A DNA stretch of 34,235 nt from Pseudomonadota bacterium (GCA_027625145.1 JAQBXK010000021.1:1-34235), one strand, 5' to 3'; positions 18,927 to 28,904 are shown, counted from the first letter of the stretch. The notes: generated from the letters alone by a model not told the origin. Translations and numbers: made by a program.

Positions 18927-20061
18927 TATTTGACTTTAAGTAAATTTGTTTTTTGATAGGATTCAGTGAGATATTTTTTCTTGTTAGAGATAGTAAAATA
19001 CCTGCTATTATTGCTGAAGAGATCATTGAAGAACCTCCATACGACAAAAATGGTAGTGTCATACCTTTTGTAGGTATTAAATTTGTATTGCTTGCCATAT
19101 GAATTAAAGTTTGAATTCCAAATTGAAAAGTTAATCCGCTTACAGCAATTATAAAAAAGAGATTTTTATTAATGAAAGATAATTTAAATGCTCTATAAAC
19201 AATTAAACTATAAATTAGTATAATTATTAAACATATTAAAATACCGTATTCTTCTGCTGCTACAGCAAAAACAAAATCAGAGTTAGCATCAGGCAGAAAT
19301 TTTTTATAAAAACCTTCTCCTGGACCGGTGCCCCAAAAACCTCCAGACTCAAATGATTGTAGAGATTTTGAAACTTGATATGTTGTTCCTTCAAGAAATC
19401 CATCAATTCTAATTTTTACATGATCAAAATTATGATAAGTCATAATTAAAAAAAGAGGGACAGCGAATGTTAAACAAATTATTATAATTAGAGGTATGCC
19501 TGTAATGAACAATTGAAAACACCATGTTAAAATTATTACTATTGTCATACCTACATCTGGTTGAATTAATAATAATGAAGATATTAAAATTAATGAAACA
19601 ATAGACCATGCCCATCCTGGAAAATTTTTTCCTTCAATCCATAATGTTAAAAACCAAGCATTAACAATAACATAAAATGGCTTACATAATTCACTAGGTT
19701 GAAAGCTAAATCCAGAAAAATATATCCATCTTTGTGCGCCTTTAATTTCATTTCCATTAATTAAAATAACTAACATTAAAAAAATTGTGATTATTAACCC
19801 AATAATGCTAATTGCTTTTGTTTGCTTTTGATTAAGTAATGAAAATATAAAAATTATTGGCAAGCTGATAATTACAAATAAAATGTGTTTTATAGTGAAA
19901 TAATGAGAAAATATATTAAAGCTTTGAGCTAGATGTTGACTTGATGCCATAACTAAAAAAATACCAATTATTATTAAAATACTAAATAAAGTTAGTAAAA
20001 ATCTATCAATGGTCCACCACCAGAGTGCAATAATCGATCTATCTGAACGTGATATCAACAT
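18919..20061 (-). CDS. ftsW: Septal peptidoglycan glycosyltransferase FtsW
   Basis: SEDS-family integral membrane polymerase that builds septal glycan from lipid II together with FtsI. The sequence is mostly hydrophobic, with about ten membrane segments. The SEDS hallmarks are the FQPSELCKPF segment, the large periplasmic loop containing SLQSFESGGFWGTGPGEG, and the C-terminal TKGMTLPFLSYGGSSM. Its position between murD and murG identifies it as FtsW, not RodA. Length of 380 residues is normal. Its ATG overlaps the murD stop by 7 nt. Confidence 0.97.
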   Translation of the reverse strand: MLISRSDRSIIALWWWTIDRFLLTLFSILIIIGIFLVMASSQHLAQSFNIFSHYFTIKHILFVIISLPIIFIFSLLNQKQTKAISIIGLIITIFLMLVILINGNEIKGAQRWIYFSGFSFQPSELCKPFYVIVNAWFLTLWIEGKNFPGWAWSIVSLILISSLLLIQPDVGMTIVIILTWCFQLFITGIPLIIIICLTFAVPLFLIMTYHNFDHVKIRIDGFLEGTTYQVSKSLQSFESGGFWGTGPGEGFYKKFLPDANSDFVFAVAAEEYGILICLIIILIYSLIVYRAFKLSFINKNLFFIIAVSGLTFQFGIQTLIHMASNTNLIPTKGMTLPFLSYGGSSMISSAIIAGILLSLTRKNISLNPIKKQIYLKSNNE

Positions 20062-21383
20062 ACTAGATTACCTTTTTGGGAATATAGATTGACTGCTTTT
20101 TTAAAGTGATCACCTCTTTCTTCAAAGTTTTTAAATTGATCAAAGCTAGCAGCTGCAGGTGATAATAATATGATTATGTGTTTTAATTCTGAATTTTGAC
20201 TTTTATGTATAGCAAGTTTAGTGGCATTTTCTAATGTTTCGCAATAAATTACTGGAATGTGTTTGTTGAGAGCTAAAATTTGTTTTGAAAAAAACTCAGA
20301 AGATTCTCCAAATAGAAAAATCTTAAGAACATTTTTTAAACAATTCGAAGCTTTACCAATTCCATCACTTTTAGGTCTTCCTCCAGCTATCCAGAAAATA
20401 TTTTTAAATGAGCTTAAAGCTGCTGCGGTGGCTTCTCCATTAGTTGCTTTGCTGTCATTGATTATTCTAATTTTATCTGAAAAGAATATTTGCTCTAGTC
20501 TATGCGGCAGTCCTTTGAAAGTATTTATTGCTTGTTTTATTTGTTCTTCATTTAATTTCATAGTTTGAGCTAGTGCAATTGCGATTGCAGCATTTATATG
20601 ATTATGTTTTCCAGATAAATAAATACTATTTTGAACAAAATTTTTCCCAATTGATCGGTTAACTTTTATTAACTTTGATTTAGGTATTTCTTGTGTATTA
20701 ATTATTTTCTTCAGAAATGGATCATCATTACTTATGATTAATTTAGAATATTGATTTAAAAAACTTATAATTTTTAATTTACTTTTTATATAATTATGGA
20801 AATCTTCATGATAATCTATATGATCAGGTGTTATATTAATTATAGCTGCAGCATGTAATGACAGTTTAGATGCTCCATCTAATTGATAGCTGGATAGTTC
20901 AAGTATAATGACGCCGTTTTTCCCTGGATCAATAATTTCACATGCTGGTAAACCAAAATTACCACCAATTACACTATTAATTTTATTAAAAGTTAAAATA
21001 TGATTTAACAAGGCAACAGTGGTAGATTTGCCGTTCGTTCCTGTAACACCAATAATCTTTGCACTTGGTCTTGTTAGAAAAAATAAGTCAATTTCATTGA
21101 GTATATTTACATTATTTTTTTTTGCTATTTTGATAGCTTCATGAGTTTTTGTAGAATTTATAGGTATACCAGGTGAAACAAATAAAGTATCAATTTTTTC
21201 CCAATCCCAATCTTTGTAATTTAGCCATGTTGTTTTTTTAGGTACTAAAGATTTATTTTTTTTATCATCGAAGACAAAGACATTTGCATTAGACTTAACT
21301 AATACGTTAGCTGCTGCATTTCCTGATAGCCCTAATCCTAGAACCCCAACATATTTATCATTAAAATAACTTATATTTTTCAA
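20055..21383 (-). CDS. murD: UDP-MurNAc-L-Ala--D-glutamate ligase MurD
   Basis: Adds D-glutamate to UDP-MurNAc-L-alanine. Seen: N-terminal GLGLSG, ATP P-loop GTNGKST (115-121 from the chosen start), NDSKATNGEA and the C-terminal LLSPAAASFDQFKNFEERG motif typical of MurD. An in-frame TTG exists at 21416, but I prefer the TTG at 21383. An AGG (21391-21393) lies 7 nt before it, the gene then starts 4 nt after the mraY stop, and the N-terminus has the usual short lead of ~11 residues before the VLGLG strand. The longer start would overlap mraY by 29 nt. Length is 442 residues from this start. Confidence 0.96.
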   Translation of the reverse strand: MKNISYFNDKYVGVLGLGLSGNAAANVLVKSNANVFVFDDKKNKSLVPKKTTWLNYKDWDWEKIDTLFVSPGIPINSTKTHEAIKIAKKNNVNILNEIDLFFLTRPSAKIIGVTGTNGKSTTVALLNHILTFNKINSVIGGNFGLPACEIIDPGKNGVIILELSSYQLDGASKLSLHAAAIINITPDHIDYHEDFHNYIKSKLKIISFLNQYSKLIISNDDPFLKKIINTQEIPKSKLIKVNRSIGKNFVQNSIYLSGKHNHINAAIAIALAQTMKLNEEQIKQAINTFKGLPHRLEQIFFSDKIRIINDSKATNGEATAAALSSFKNIFWIAGGRPKSDGIGKASNCLKNVLKIFLFGESSEFFSKQILALNKHIPVIYCETLENATKLAIHKSQNSELKHIIILLSPAAASFDQFKNFEERGDHFKKAVNLYSQKGNLVC

Positions 21384-21387
21384 TTTT

Positions 21388-22476
21388 TTACCTAAGTTTA
21401 AGAGTAGATAATCCAATAAGAGCCAGAATAACTGCGATTATCCAAAATCTAACGACTATTGTTGATTCAGCCCAACCTTTTTGTTCAAAATGATGATGTA
21501 ATGGAGCCATTCTAAAAACACGTTTACCTGTAAGCTTAAAGGATAAAACTTGAACAATCACTGATACAGCTTCAAGCACAAATAAGCCTCCAATTATAAT
21601 TAATACTAATTCGTGTCGTGCAGCGACAGCTGTTACCCCAATAACGCCCCCAAGTGACAAAGACCCTGTATCTCCCATAAAAACCATTGCTGGAGGTGCG
21701 TTAAACCATAAAAAACCTAATCCAGCTCCAATTATAGCTCCTAATAAAACAGCTATTTCACCTAATCCAGGGATATAGCTAATTTGTAGATAAGATGAGA
21801 AATTAATGTGACCGGTTAAGTATACTATAATTCCAAAAGAGGCAGCGGCTATCATAACAGGAACTATTGCAAGTCCATCAAGACCATCCGTAAGATTAAC
21901 AGCGTTTGATGATCCAACTATAACTATTATAACAAAAGGAATATAAAATATTCCTAAAAAGAAAACGCTTTCTTTAAGAAAGGGAATGGAAAGGTAATTG
22001 TGCAAATCAACAGGAGTGTTTTCTTTTAAAATTAAAGCTGCACAAAAAGCTATAATAATTTGTGGAATAAGTTTTTGGTAACTCTTTAGACCATTAGATG
22101 ACATTTTAGATACCTTTAGCCAATCATCTAAAAGGCCTATCAATCCATATGTGATAGCGACACTAATCACAATCCATATATATAAATTATTTAATTTTGC
22201 CCATAAAATTGTTGAAGTTGTAAATGCCAGCAATATTAACAAACCTCCCATAGTAGGAGTTCCAGTTTTCAATATAATATGATTTTTTGGGCCATCGCCT
22301 CTAATAGGTTGACCATGTTTTTGCATTGCTTTTAAAAAATTAATAATCTTTGATCCAAAAACAAAACTTATTATTAAAGCTGTTAGTAGGGAACCAATTG
22401 ATCTAAATGTTATATATTTAAATAAATTTAAAGGTTGAAAGTAATCAGTATAATTTAAGAAAAAATCAGGCAGCAT
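21388..22476 (-). CDS. mraY: Phospho-MurNAc-pentapeptide transferase MraY
   Basis: Integral membrane enzyme that moves phospho-MurNAc-pentapeptide to undecaprenyl phosphate, making lipid I. About ten membrane segments are seen. Family motifs are GLLDDWLK with the catalytic Asp pair, NAVNLTDGLDGLA, MGDTGSLSLGG and APLHHHFEQKGW. I chose the ATG at 22476 because a strong AGGAGAG lies 5 nt upstream (22482-22488); the open frame continues upstream to 22512 inside murF. From this start the protein has 362 residues, close to E. coli MraY (360). It overlaps murF by 11 nt. Confidence 0.97.
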   Translation of the reverse strand: MLPDFFLNYTDYFQPLNLFKYITFRSIGSLLTALIISFVFGSKIINFLKAMQKHGQPIRGDGPKNHIILKTGTPTMGGLLILLAFTTSTILWAKLNNLYIWIVISVAITYGLIGLLDDWLKVSKMSSNGLKSYQKLIPQIIIAFCAALILKENTPVDLHNYLSIPFLKESVFFLGIFYIPFVIIVIVGSSNAVNLTDGLDGLAIVPVMIAAASFGIIVYLTGHINFSSYLQISYIPGLGEIAVLLGAIIGAGLGFLWFNAPPAMVFMGDTGSLSLGGVIGVTAVAARHELVLIIIGGLFVLEAVSVIVQVLSFKLTGKRVFRMAPLHHHFEQKGWAESTIVVRFWIIAVILALIGLSTLKLR

Positions 22477-23905
22477 TATTACTCTCCTGATAGTTATATT
22501 CATTTTTAACAAAATTAACTAATTTCCAAAGACCTGTTCCATTTGAACCTTTCACAAGAATATTTTGCTTAGGTTTTAAAATTTTTGGTAAATCTTTTAA
22601 TAATTGCTCAATGTCATGATAAGATATAATTTTTTTATTTAAATTCAATTCTATAGCAATTTTTAAAGTTTCAGACCCAAGTGTAATTAAAATATCTGGA
22701 TTAATTTTTTTAATTATAGGAATTAAGTTTGCATGTAATTTTGCTGCATCTTTCCCAAGCTCTAGCATATCAGAAATAATAATAACAGTTTCATAGTCTT
22801 GTAAGGATGATTTTGATTTATAGAAACTTAAAAGAGCAGCCCCCATTGCAGCAGGGCTTGCATTATAACTATCATCAATTAGAAACGATTTATTTTTACA
22901 TTCAAAATTTATTGTTATTATTTCACCTCTTCCTGGTAAAGGTTTCATTTCACTAATTATCTTCATTCCAATTGATATATCTAAATTTAATTCATTCAAA
23001 ATAGAGATAGCTGCTAATGCATTTATCGCTTGAATAGAATTCAGATATTTTAAATGCCAATTTTTAATATTATTAAAAGATACGATAGACCCGTTTTTTT
23101 TATCTTCAATTTTTATAATTTTAGTCTTAGAATTATCCTTAAATCCAAAAAAATGAATCTTAGTTTTTGCTTTTTTTGCTTTTTTAAATAATAAATTAGA
23201 CCATTTATTATCAGCATTCAAAATAACTGAAGATGGATCTTTTAATCCTAAAAAAATCTCACTTTTGGCCTCAGCAATTTCTTTTTCATTTTTAAAATTA
23301 GCTATATGCGAGTTTGAAACATTTGTAATTAAGACAATATTTGGTAGAACTATTTTTGTTAATTCTTCTATTTCACCTATGTGGTTCATACCCAATTCTA
23401 ATACACAATATTTTTTTGTTGCAGGTAATCTAGATAAGGTTAAACAAACACCAATTAAATTATTATTATTGCCTTGGCTATAATGAGTTTCACCATATTT
23501 TTTTAGAATTGTTGAAGTTATATAACGGGTACTGGTTTTCCCAGTACTTCCTGTGATAGCAATAGTTTTACCTTTAAATCTTTTTCTCGCAAATTGTGCC
23601 ATTTTGATTAATGCTTTTTTTGTATCATTGACATATAATGCGTTATACTTTTTAGCTAATTTTAAATCTGAAGCAATAACTCCTACGGCTCCATTTTTTA
23701 TTGCAGATTCAATGAAATTGTGACCATCAAATTTATTCCCTTTTATAGGAATAAATAAATCACCTTTTTTAATAGTTTTATCGTTAATGCTAACGCCTAA
23801 TATTTCTGTTTTCTCTTTCACTAAAAAATTATCAGTGGGATCAGTCGCGCTGATTGCCTTAATTAATTCTTTTTTTGTCCATAAAGGTATCAATTTAATG
23901 TCCAT
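22466..23905 (-). CDS. murF: UDP-MurNAc-tripeptide--D-Ala-D-Ala ligase MurF
   Basis: Adds the D-Ala-D-Ala dipeptide to complete UDP-MurNAc-pentapeptide. Seen: N-terminal substrate region with GDLFIPIKG (48-56), ATP P-loop GSTGKTST (119-126), LELGMNHIGEIEELT, and the C-terminal DDSYNASPAAM and KGSNGTGLW motifs specific to MurF. Length of 479 residues is normal. The start overlaps the murE end by 11 nt; the end overlaps mraY by 11 nt. Confidence 0.97.
   Translation of the reverse strand: MDIKLIPLWTKKELIKAISATDPTDNFLVKEKTEILGVSINDKTIKKGDLFIPIKGNKFDGHNFIESAIKNGAVGVIASDLKLAKKYNALYVNDTKKALIKMAQFARKRFKGKTIAITGSTGKTSTRYITSTILKKYGETHYSQGNNNNLIGVCLTLSRLPATKKYCVLELGMNHIGEIEELTKIVLPNIVLITNVSNSHIANFKNEKEIAEAKSEIFLGLKDPSSVILNADNKWSNLLFKKAKKAKTKIHFFGFKDNSKTKIIKIEDKKNGSIVSFNNIKNWHLKYLNSIQAINALAAISILNELNLDISIGMKIISEMKPLPGRGEIITINFECKNKSFLIDDSYNASPAAMGAALLSFYKSKSSLQDYETVIIISDMLELGKDAAKLHANLIPIIKKINPDILITLGSETLKIAIELNLNKKIISYHDIEQLLKDLPKILKPKQNILVKGSNGTGLWKLVNFVKNEYNYQESNNAA
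22482..22488 (-). promoter_or_regulatory. mraY ribosome-binding site
   Basis: AGGAGAG on the minus strand, 5 nt before the ATG at 22476 and inside the end of murF. It fixes the mraY start, since upstream in-frame ATGs lack such a site. Confidence 0.7.
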
Positions 23906-25391
23906 GGTTGATAAGATTTTTAATTGTTTCTTTTACTACATTATAATCATTGAAAGGAAGGCTTTGATTACCAATCACTTGAAATGATTCATGGCCCTTA
24001 CCAGCTATAAGTAATAAGTCATTTTTCTTTAATTCAGATATAGCGTATTTTATAGCATTATTTCTGTCAGGAATTTCAATAGCATTTGGACAACCTAATA
24101 AGATTTCTTTTCTAATGTCTGAAGAAAGTTCATTTCTTGGGTTGTCATCAGTAACAATTACTTGATTAGATTGTTGTTGAGCAATATTGCCCATTATTTT
24201 TCTCTTTAATTTATCTCTATCGCCTCCGCATCCAAAAAGAGTAATTATTCTTCCTTTTGTGTTTTGTCTTAATGCACTTAAAGTAGAAGATAATGCTTCT
24301 GGTGTATGAGCATAATCAATAATTATTGATGCATCTTTTGGATGCCCTGAAACTATTTGCATTCTCCCAGGAGCAGGTTGAAGATCACTTAAAGATTTAA
24401 AAACAAAATTAGGATCCATTCCTAAAGCTATACATATAGTAGCAGAAGCTATGACATTATATGCTTGAAAATCACCAATCATACCAATAGGAGATGAATA
24501 AATAACGTTATTATATTTTATTTTTAAATCTATAGAATTATTATTTTGAGTTATTGATTTTATTACAATGTCTGCTTTTTTATTTTTCCCAAAAGTTAAG
24601 ATAAACAAGGGCAATTTTATTAATTGTTCATATAATAACATTCCATGAGGATCATCAATGTTAATTGCTACGGCAGAATTTTTTTTTAAAATATCTGTAA
24701 AAAGTCTTTTTTTCGCAGAAAAATAATTTTCTTCTGTTTTATGATAGTCTATATGGTCATGTGATAGATTTGTAAAAACAGCTCCTGAAAAATTAACTCC
24801 GTCTAATCTACATTGATCAATACCATGTGAAGAAGCTTCAAGAGCAACGTGAGATATATCTTTAGCCATGTCGTTTAATTGTTTATATAATATTGAAGGT
24901 TCAAATGTGGTTAGTTTGTTTTTAGAGTGTTCACTTTGATTCAACATTGTATTTTTGGGCATTCTTGTACCAAGTGTTCCCATCGAAACAGCCTTCCAAC
25001 CTGCTTGATCCCATATTTGACGACAAAACTCAACTACAGAAGTTTTGCCATTGGTTCCGGTAACGCCAATTATTTGTTGAGGTTGATTTTTGTAATAAGA
25101 AGCAGACAAGAGAGCATAAATATGTCTTGAGCAACCTTTTTTTATCGTAATAATATCTTCTTCATTTAATTTCTCTGAAATGATTAAAGCTGAGCCATTT
25201 TTTTTAGCTTCCTTAATAAAGTTAGAGCCATCGTATTTAAGACCTTTTATAGCAACAAAAATAAATCCAGGTTTAACCTCTTTACTATTAGAGGTAACAC
25301 CTGATACCTTTAATAATAATTTATTTTCAAAATTATTTAATTTTGATTTAAGAGAAGGATTTGTTGAAACCAAGTCTTTGAAGAGCATCAT
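23895..25391 (-). CDS. murE: UDP-MurNAc-tripeptide ligase MurE (meso-DAP type)
   Basis: Adds the third stem residue. The motif DNPR (residues 416-419 from the chosen start) is the known marker for meso-diaminopimelate addition, so the wall is of the Gram-negative DAP type. Other motifs: P-loop GTNGKTS (112-118), EASSHGIDQCR, HDHIDYH and IDYAHTPEAL. Three starts are possible: ATG at 25403, 25391 and 25388. AGGAG lies directly against the first with no spacing and 12 nt before the second, so I chose 25391; it also places the gene 1 nt after the ftsI stop instead of overlapping it. From this start the length is 498 residues, normal for MurE. Confidence 0.96.
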   Translation of the reverse strand: MMLFKDLVSTNPSLKSKLNNFENKLLLKVSGVTSNSKEVKPGFIFVAIKGLKYDGSNFIKEAKKNGSALIISEKLNEEDIITIKKGCSRHIYALLSASYYKNQPQQIIGVTGTNGKTSVVEFCRQIWDQAGWKAVSMGTLGTRMPKNTMLNQSEHSKNKLTTFEPSILYKQLNDMAKDISHVALEASSHGIDQCRLDGVNFSGAVFTNLSHDHIDYHKTEENYFSAKKRLFTDILKKNSAVAINIDDPHGMLLYEQLIKLPLFILTFGKNKKADIVIKSITQNNNSIDLKIKYNNVIYSSPIGMIGDFQAYNVIASATICIALGMDPNFVFKSLSDLQPAPGRMQIVSGHPKDASIIIDYAHTPEALSSTLSALRQNTKGRIITLFGCGGDRDKLKRKIMGNIAQQQSNQVIVTDDNPRNELSSDIRKEILLGCPNAIEIPDRNNAIKYAISELKKNDLLLIAGKGHESFQVIGNQSLPFNDYNVVKETIKNLINHGH

Positions 25392-25392
25392 T

Positions 25393-27042
25393 TTATAATT
25401 CATCTCCTCTTATTTTATATTTTAATAATTGATTAGTAAAAGCTAAGGTCTTATCAGTTTGAGGATTTATTCCAAGAATTGGAGCAATTCTAGTTACTAA
25501 TTTACTTATAACAGGAGCCGCAATCCAGCCAGCAGTACTGCGATGTGAAAACTTTTGCCCATTAGGATTATCTATCATTACTGTTATTACAAACTTGGGC
25601 TCATTAATTGGAAAGCCTCCAGTAAACGATACAATATTTTTGTTTTTAAAATATCCACCTGATTTTTTTACTTTATCAGCTGTTCCAGTTTTTCCACCAA
25701 CTAAGTAGCCTGGTGCTTCAGCTTTTTTCCCTGTCCCATATCGATTACTGACAACTAATCTCATTATATTTTTCATTTCAGTAGATGTGTTATTAGAAAA
25801 AATACGTTTTTTCTTAATGTTTTTTAATGAATTTTTTATTAAAGTTGGGCTCACCTTCAATCCACCATTTATGATTGATGCAGTGGCTGCTGAAAGATGA
25901 ACTGGGGTAATTGAAATTCCATGACCATAAGAAATAGTCATTGTAGATATTTTTTTTTTATCAGTTATTATTTGAGGCTTGCCGATTTCAGGAATTTCAA
26001 GTTTTATAGTATCAAAAAGACCTAATTTTTTTAAAAATTTAAGCTGTATATCTGGCCCAATTTTTTCAGCTATCAAAGCAGAGCCTATATTGCTTGAATG
26101 AACTATTATTTCAGGTATATTGATAGCCAATTTTAAGGCATGGTCGTCATTTATAATTCTTGAAGATATTTTTAGAGGCTTTGATACATCAAATAAATCA
26201 GTTTCTTTAATTAATTTACTTTCATAAGCAATTGCAGCAGTTATCAATTTTAAAGTTGATCCAAGTTCATATGTGCCCTTAGAGGCTCTATTAAAGAGCT
26301 GCTCATCAGACGATTTTCTATAATTATTTGCATTGTAATCAGGAAAAGATGCAAGAGCATAAATTTCTCCAGAATTTACATTCATAATTACACCTGCTCC
26401 ACCTTCAGCTTCAAATTTACTGATTTGTTCAGAAAGGACAGTTTTTAAAATATGCTGAACTCCTGCATGAATTGATAAATTAACATCTTGGCCATTTAAT
26501 AATTTGTTATCAAATGATTTTTCAATCCCTGCAGTTCCTTTGCCATCTATATCAGTGTTGCCGAGAATATGAGATGCCAAGCTATTCCCTGGGTAAACTC
26601 GTTTATTCTTTTTTTCTATTACAATTCCTTCAATTCCAGCTTTTAGAACATCAACATGATCTTTAGGGGTTATCTCTCTAATTAAATTGATTTGGTTTTT
26701 TGTAGTATTTATTTTTTTTAATAAAATAGTTTCATTAATTGATGGAAAAATAATTTTGAGCTTTGAAATGGTTTCTTTTTTATTTAAGATATTTTGAGGA
26801 TTAATACTTAAACTTGAAATATCAATTGTTGTAGCTAAAAGATTTTTATTCCTATCAAAAATATCTCCGCGAGCTACATTTTTTTTTATATATGATGAGG
26901 TGTCATTGTTCTTTATCACCTTTGTAGCTTCATCATATTTGTTAATATTAGCCAAGCTAACCGTTCTATAACCTATAGTGAAAAATGATGCCATTAAAAT
27001 AAATCCGCAAACGAACAGCTTGCCTTTTCTTATATTGGGCAT
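25393..27042 (-). CDS. ftsI: Septal transpeptidase FtsI (PBP3)
   Basis: Class B penicillin-binding protein that cross-links septal peptidoglycan as the partner of FtsW. Seen: a short cytoplasmic tail, one membrane segment (~8-27), the PBP dimerisation domain with RGDIFDRN (58-65), and the transpeptidase domain. Its three motifs are intact: STLK (262-265, catalytic S262), SSN (316-318) and KTG (451-453). Length of 549 residues is normal. No clear ribosome-binding site precedes the ATG; it follows ftsL by 41 nt. Confidence 0.97.
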   Translation of the reverse strand: MPNIRKGKLFVCGFILMASFFTIGYRTVSLANINKYDEATKVIKNNDTSSYIKKNVARGDIFDRNKNLLATTIDISSLSINPQNILNKKETISKLKIIFPSINETILLKKINTTKNQINLIREITPKDHVDVLKAGIEGIVIEKKNKRVYPGNSLASHILGNTDIDGKGTAGIEKSFDNKLLNGQDVNLSIHAGVQHILKTVLSEQISKFEAEGGAGVIMNVNSGEIYALASFPDYNANNYRKSSDEQLFNRASKGTYELGSTLKLITAAIAYESKLIKETDLFDVSKPLKISSRIINDDHALKLAINIPEIIVHSSNIGSALIAEKIGPDIQLKFLKKLGLFDTIKLEIPEIGKPQIITDKKKISTMTISYGHGISITPVHLSAATASIINGGLKVSPTLIKNSLKNIKKKRIFSNNTSTEMKNIMRLVVSNRYGTGKKAEAPGYLVGGKTGTADKVKKSGGYFKNKNIVSFTGGFPINEPKFVITVMIDNPNGQKFSHRSTAGWIAAPVISKLVTRIAPILGINPQTDKTLAFTNQLLKYKIRGDEL

Positions 27043-27083
27043 TTGAATTTTATTGTTTTGATAGGAAATAATATTAAGAATTT

Positions 27084-27389
27084 TTATAATAATTCTCCAT
27101 TATTTATTATATTTTGAGTGCTAACTAAATCTTCTATATTCCAAATATCTATTGGAAGAATTGGCCTCATGTTTAATTTTTCTATTGCTAGTTTTTCTAT
27201 TCTATCTGGCCTTTTTAGATAGTTTAATTCAGCTCTAAGAATATTTATATCTGACTTTGTTAACATTATATCTTGATTAATTTTAGCAAGCTCTACTTCT
27301 CTTTTTAAAATAAAATATTTTATTTGATACAAAGAAATTGCAATAAAAATTATAAAAAATACAAACGAAAACGATGGATATCTTATCAT
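27084..27389 (-). CDS. ftsL: Cell division protein FtsL
   Basis: Small bitopic divisome protein that pairs with FtsB and FtsQ and activates FtsWI. A membrane segment (~6-24) is followed by a heptad-like coiled coil (~28-60, LKREVELAKINQDIM and onward) and a conserved-looking end with RPDRIEKLAIEKLNMRP. The 101 residues and the position between rsmH and ftsI identify it, since FtsL sequences diverge strongly. Its ATG overlaps the rsmH stop by 4 nt. Confidence 0.9.
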   Translation of the reverse strand: MIRYPSFSFVFFIIFIAISLYQIKYFILKREVELAKINQDIMLTKSDINILRAELNYLKRPDRIEKLAIEKLNMRPILPIDIWNIEDLVSTQNIINNGELL

Positions 27390-28339
27390 GAAATTTCTCC
27401 ATATAAAGATGGAGAAAAAGTTCTAGCTGCAATACGCAACTTAGCTGATCTAGATCTTTTATTTTTTAAAATTTCTTCTTCTGACGGAAGTATAGGTTTT
27501 TTTGTAATTATTTTTAAACTATGTGCTGAAGAAATTAAGTCAGGCAAATAACGAGATGTAGGACTATTTTTTGAACACTTTAAAAAAAATTTTTTAATTA
27601 TTCTATCTTCAATAGAATGAAAAGATACTACAGCTAATATACCATTTGGTTTTAAAATTTTTTCAGCAGCTATTAACCCATGCTCTAATTCAGAAATTTC
27701 GTCATTTAAATACATTCTTATAGCTTGGAAAGTTTTAGTAGCAGGATGAATTTTATGATTAATTTTAGGAACACAATTTCTTACGATTGACGCTAATTGT
27801 GCAGTATTTGTTATAGATTGTGCGGATCTTTCTCTGACAATATTTTTAGCAATTCTTCTTGAAAAAACTTCATCACCAAGTTCATAGATAATGTTTGCAA
27901 GGGTATCTTCTTCAACCTGATTAATGAACTCTTCTGCAGTTGCTCCTTTTTTTGACATTCTCATATCTAAAGGACCGTCTAATCTAAAAGAAAAACCTCT
28001 GTTTCCTTGATCTAATTGAGGGCTGGAAACACCTAAATCAAAAGTTATTCCAGCTACTGTTTCTATTTCTAGCATTTTAACAAATTTAACAATTTCAGAA
28101 AAATTGCCATTGATAAAAAAAAATCTGTTCTTAAAATCTTTCTTTAATTGAGCAGCTATAATTTCTGCTTCGGGGTCTCTGTCTATTGCAAGAACTTTAC
28201 AATTATTTTTTTTTAAAATTGCTTTGCTATAACCTCCTAACCCAAAAGTTGCGTCAATATAAAATTCACCATCTTCAATTAATAAAGCATTTAAAGTTTC
28301 TTCTAATAAGACTGGAATATGTAAACTTTCGTTATTCAT
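27386..28339 (-). CDS. rsmH: 16S rRNA (cytosine-1402-N4) methyltransferase RsmH
   Basis: SAM-dependent enzyme that methylates C1402 in the ribosomal P site; older name MraW. Seen: HIPVLLEE near the start, SAM loop DATFGLGGYS, AIDRDPEA, FDLGVSSPQLDQGNRGFSFR, DGPLDMRM and VSFHSIEDRIIK, all hallmarks of the family. I chose the ATG at 28339, with a weak AAAAG 9 nt upstream. The in-frame ATG at 28348 would add three residues and directly follows that site. It overlaps mraZ by about 8 nt and ftsL by 4 nt. Confidence 0.97.
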   Translation of the reverse strand: MNNESLHIPVLLEETLNALLIEDGEFYIDATFGLGGYSKAILKKNNCKVLAIDRDPEAEIIAAQLKKDFKNRFFFINGNFSEIVKFVKMLEIETVAGITFDLGVSSPQLDQGNRGFSFRLDGPLDMRMSKKGATAEEFINQVEEDTLANIIYELGDEVFSRRIAKNIVRERSAQSITNTAQLASIVRNCVPKINHKIHPATKTFQAIRMYLNDEISELEHGLIAAEKILKPNGILAVVSFHSIEDRIIKKFFLKCSKNSPTSRYLPDLISSAHSLKIITKKPILPSEEEILKNKRSRSAKLRIAARTFSPSLYGEIS

Positions 28340-28802
28340 TACTAACATCTTTTAAAAGGTTGCTTTTACTTAAAATTAATTTTGGAGGACCTTTTTCTTT
28401 TAGTATTTGCTGTGAATAATCATATTGAATTTGATATTCAGAAGGTGACCAAATATAAAAAGATTCTCCTATTCCCATGAAAACAGCTTTATCTGTTAAA
28501 CCAGAAAAATCCATTAATGTTTCTGGAATAATAACTCTGCCACCACTATCAAATTTCATTTCAAAGGCGTCTGCCATCATCATTCTTAAAACTGCAGCTT
28601 CATCAGACAAAGCGTTTAGCTGATCTATTGCATCAATATACTGTTGCATTCGATTAGCGGTGGTTCCTTCAATGCATTTAAATTGAAGGCTTTTAAACAA
28701 AATTAATGGACTACTTTCTTTTTCAAGATTGAGTCTATATGAAGCAGGAATGGATACTCGACATTTTAGATCAATTTTATTATGTGAGGTTGATAAAAAC
28801 AT
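28332..28802 (-). CDS. mraZ: Transcriptional regulator MraZ
   Basis: AbrB-like DNA-binding protein that controls its own operon, the dcw cluster. It has the two MraZ repeats: D11-xxx-R15 followed by VSIPASYR, and D85-SGG-R89 followed by VIIPE. In the first motif the usual glycine before Arg is a cysteine (DLKCR). I chose the ATG at 28802, giving MFLST, the typical MraZ start, and 156 residues; an in-frame TTG at 28835 would add 11 untypical residues. It is the first protein gene of the cluster. Four phased ATGGG repeats lie 110-144 nt upstream and are the likely operator. Confidence 0.94.
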   Translation of the reverse strand: MFLSTSHNKIDLKCRVSIPASYRLNLEKESSPLILFKSLQFKCIEGTTANRMQQYIDAIDQLNALSDEAAVLRMMMADAFEMKFDSGGRVIIPETLMDFSGLTDKAVFMGIGESFYIWSPSEYQIQYDYSQQILKEKGPPKLILSKSNLLKDVSNE

Positions 28803-28904
28803 AATTCTAATAAGATCCTTAGTAAATTTTAACAAGCACTTATGAAATTGGTCATGTTAATTAAAAAATAATTTCTCTATTATGCTCCAAATAACTAAAT
28901 ACAT

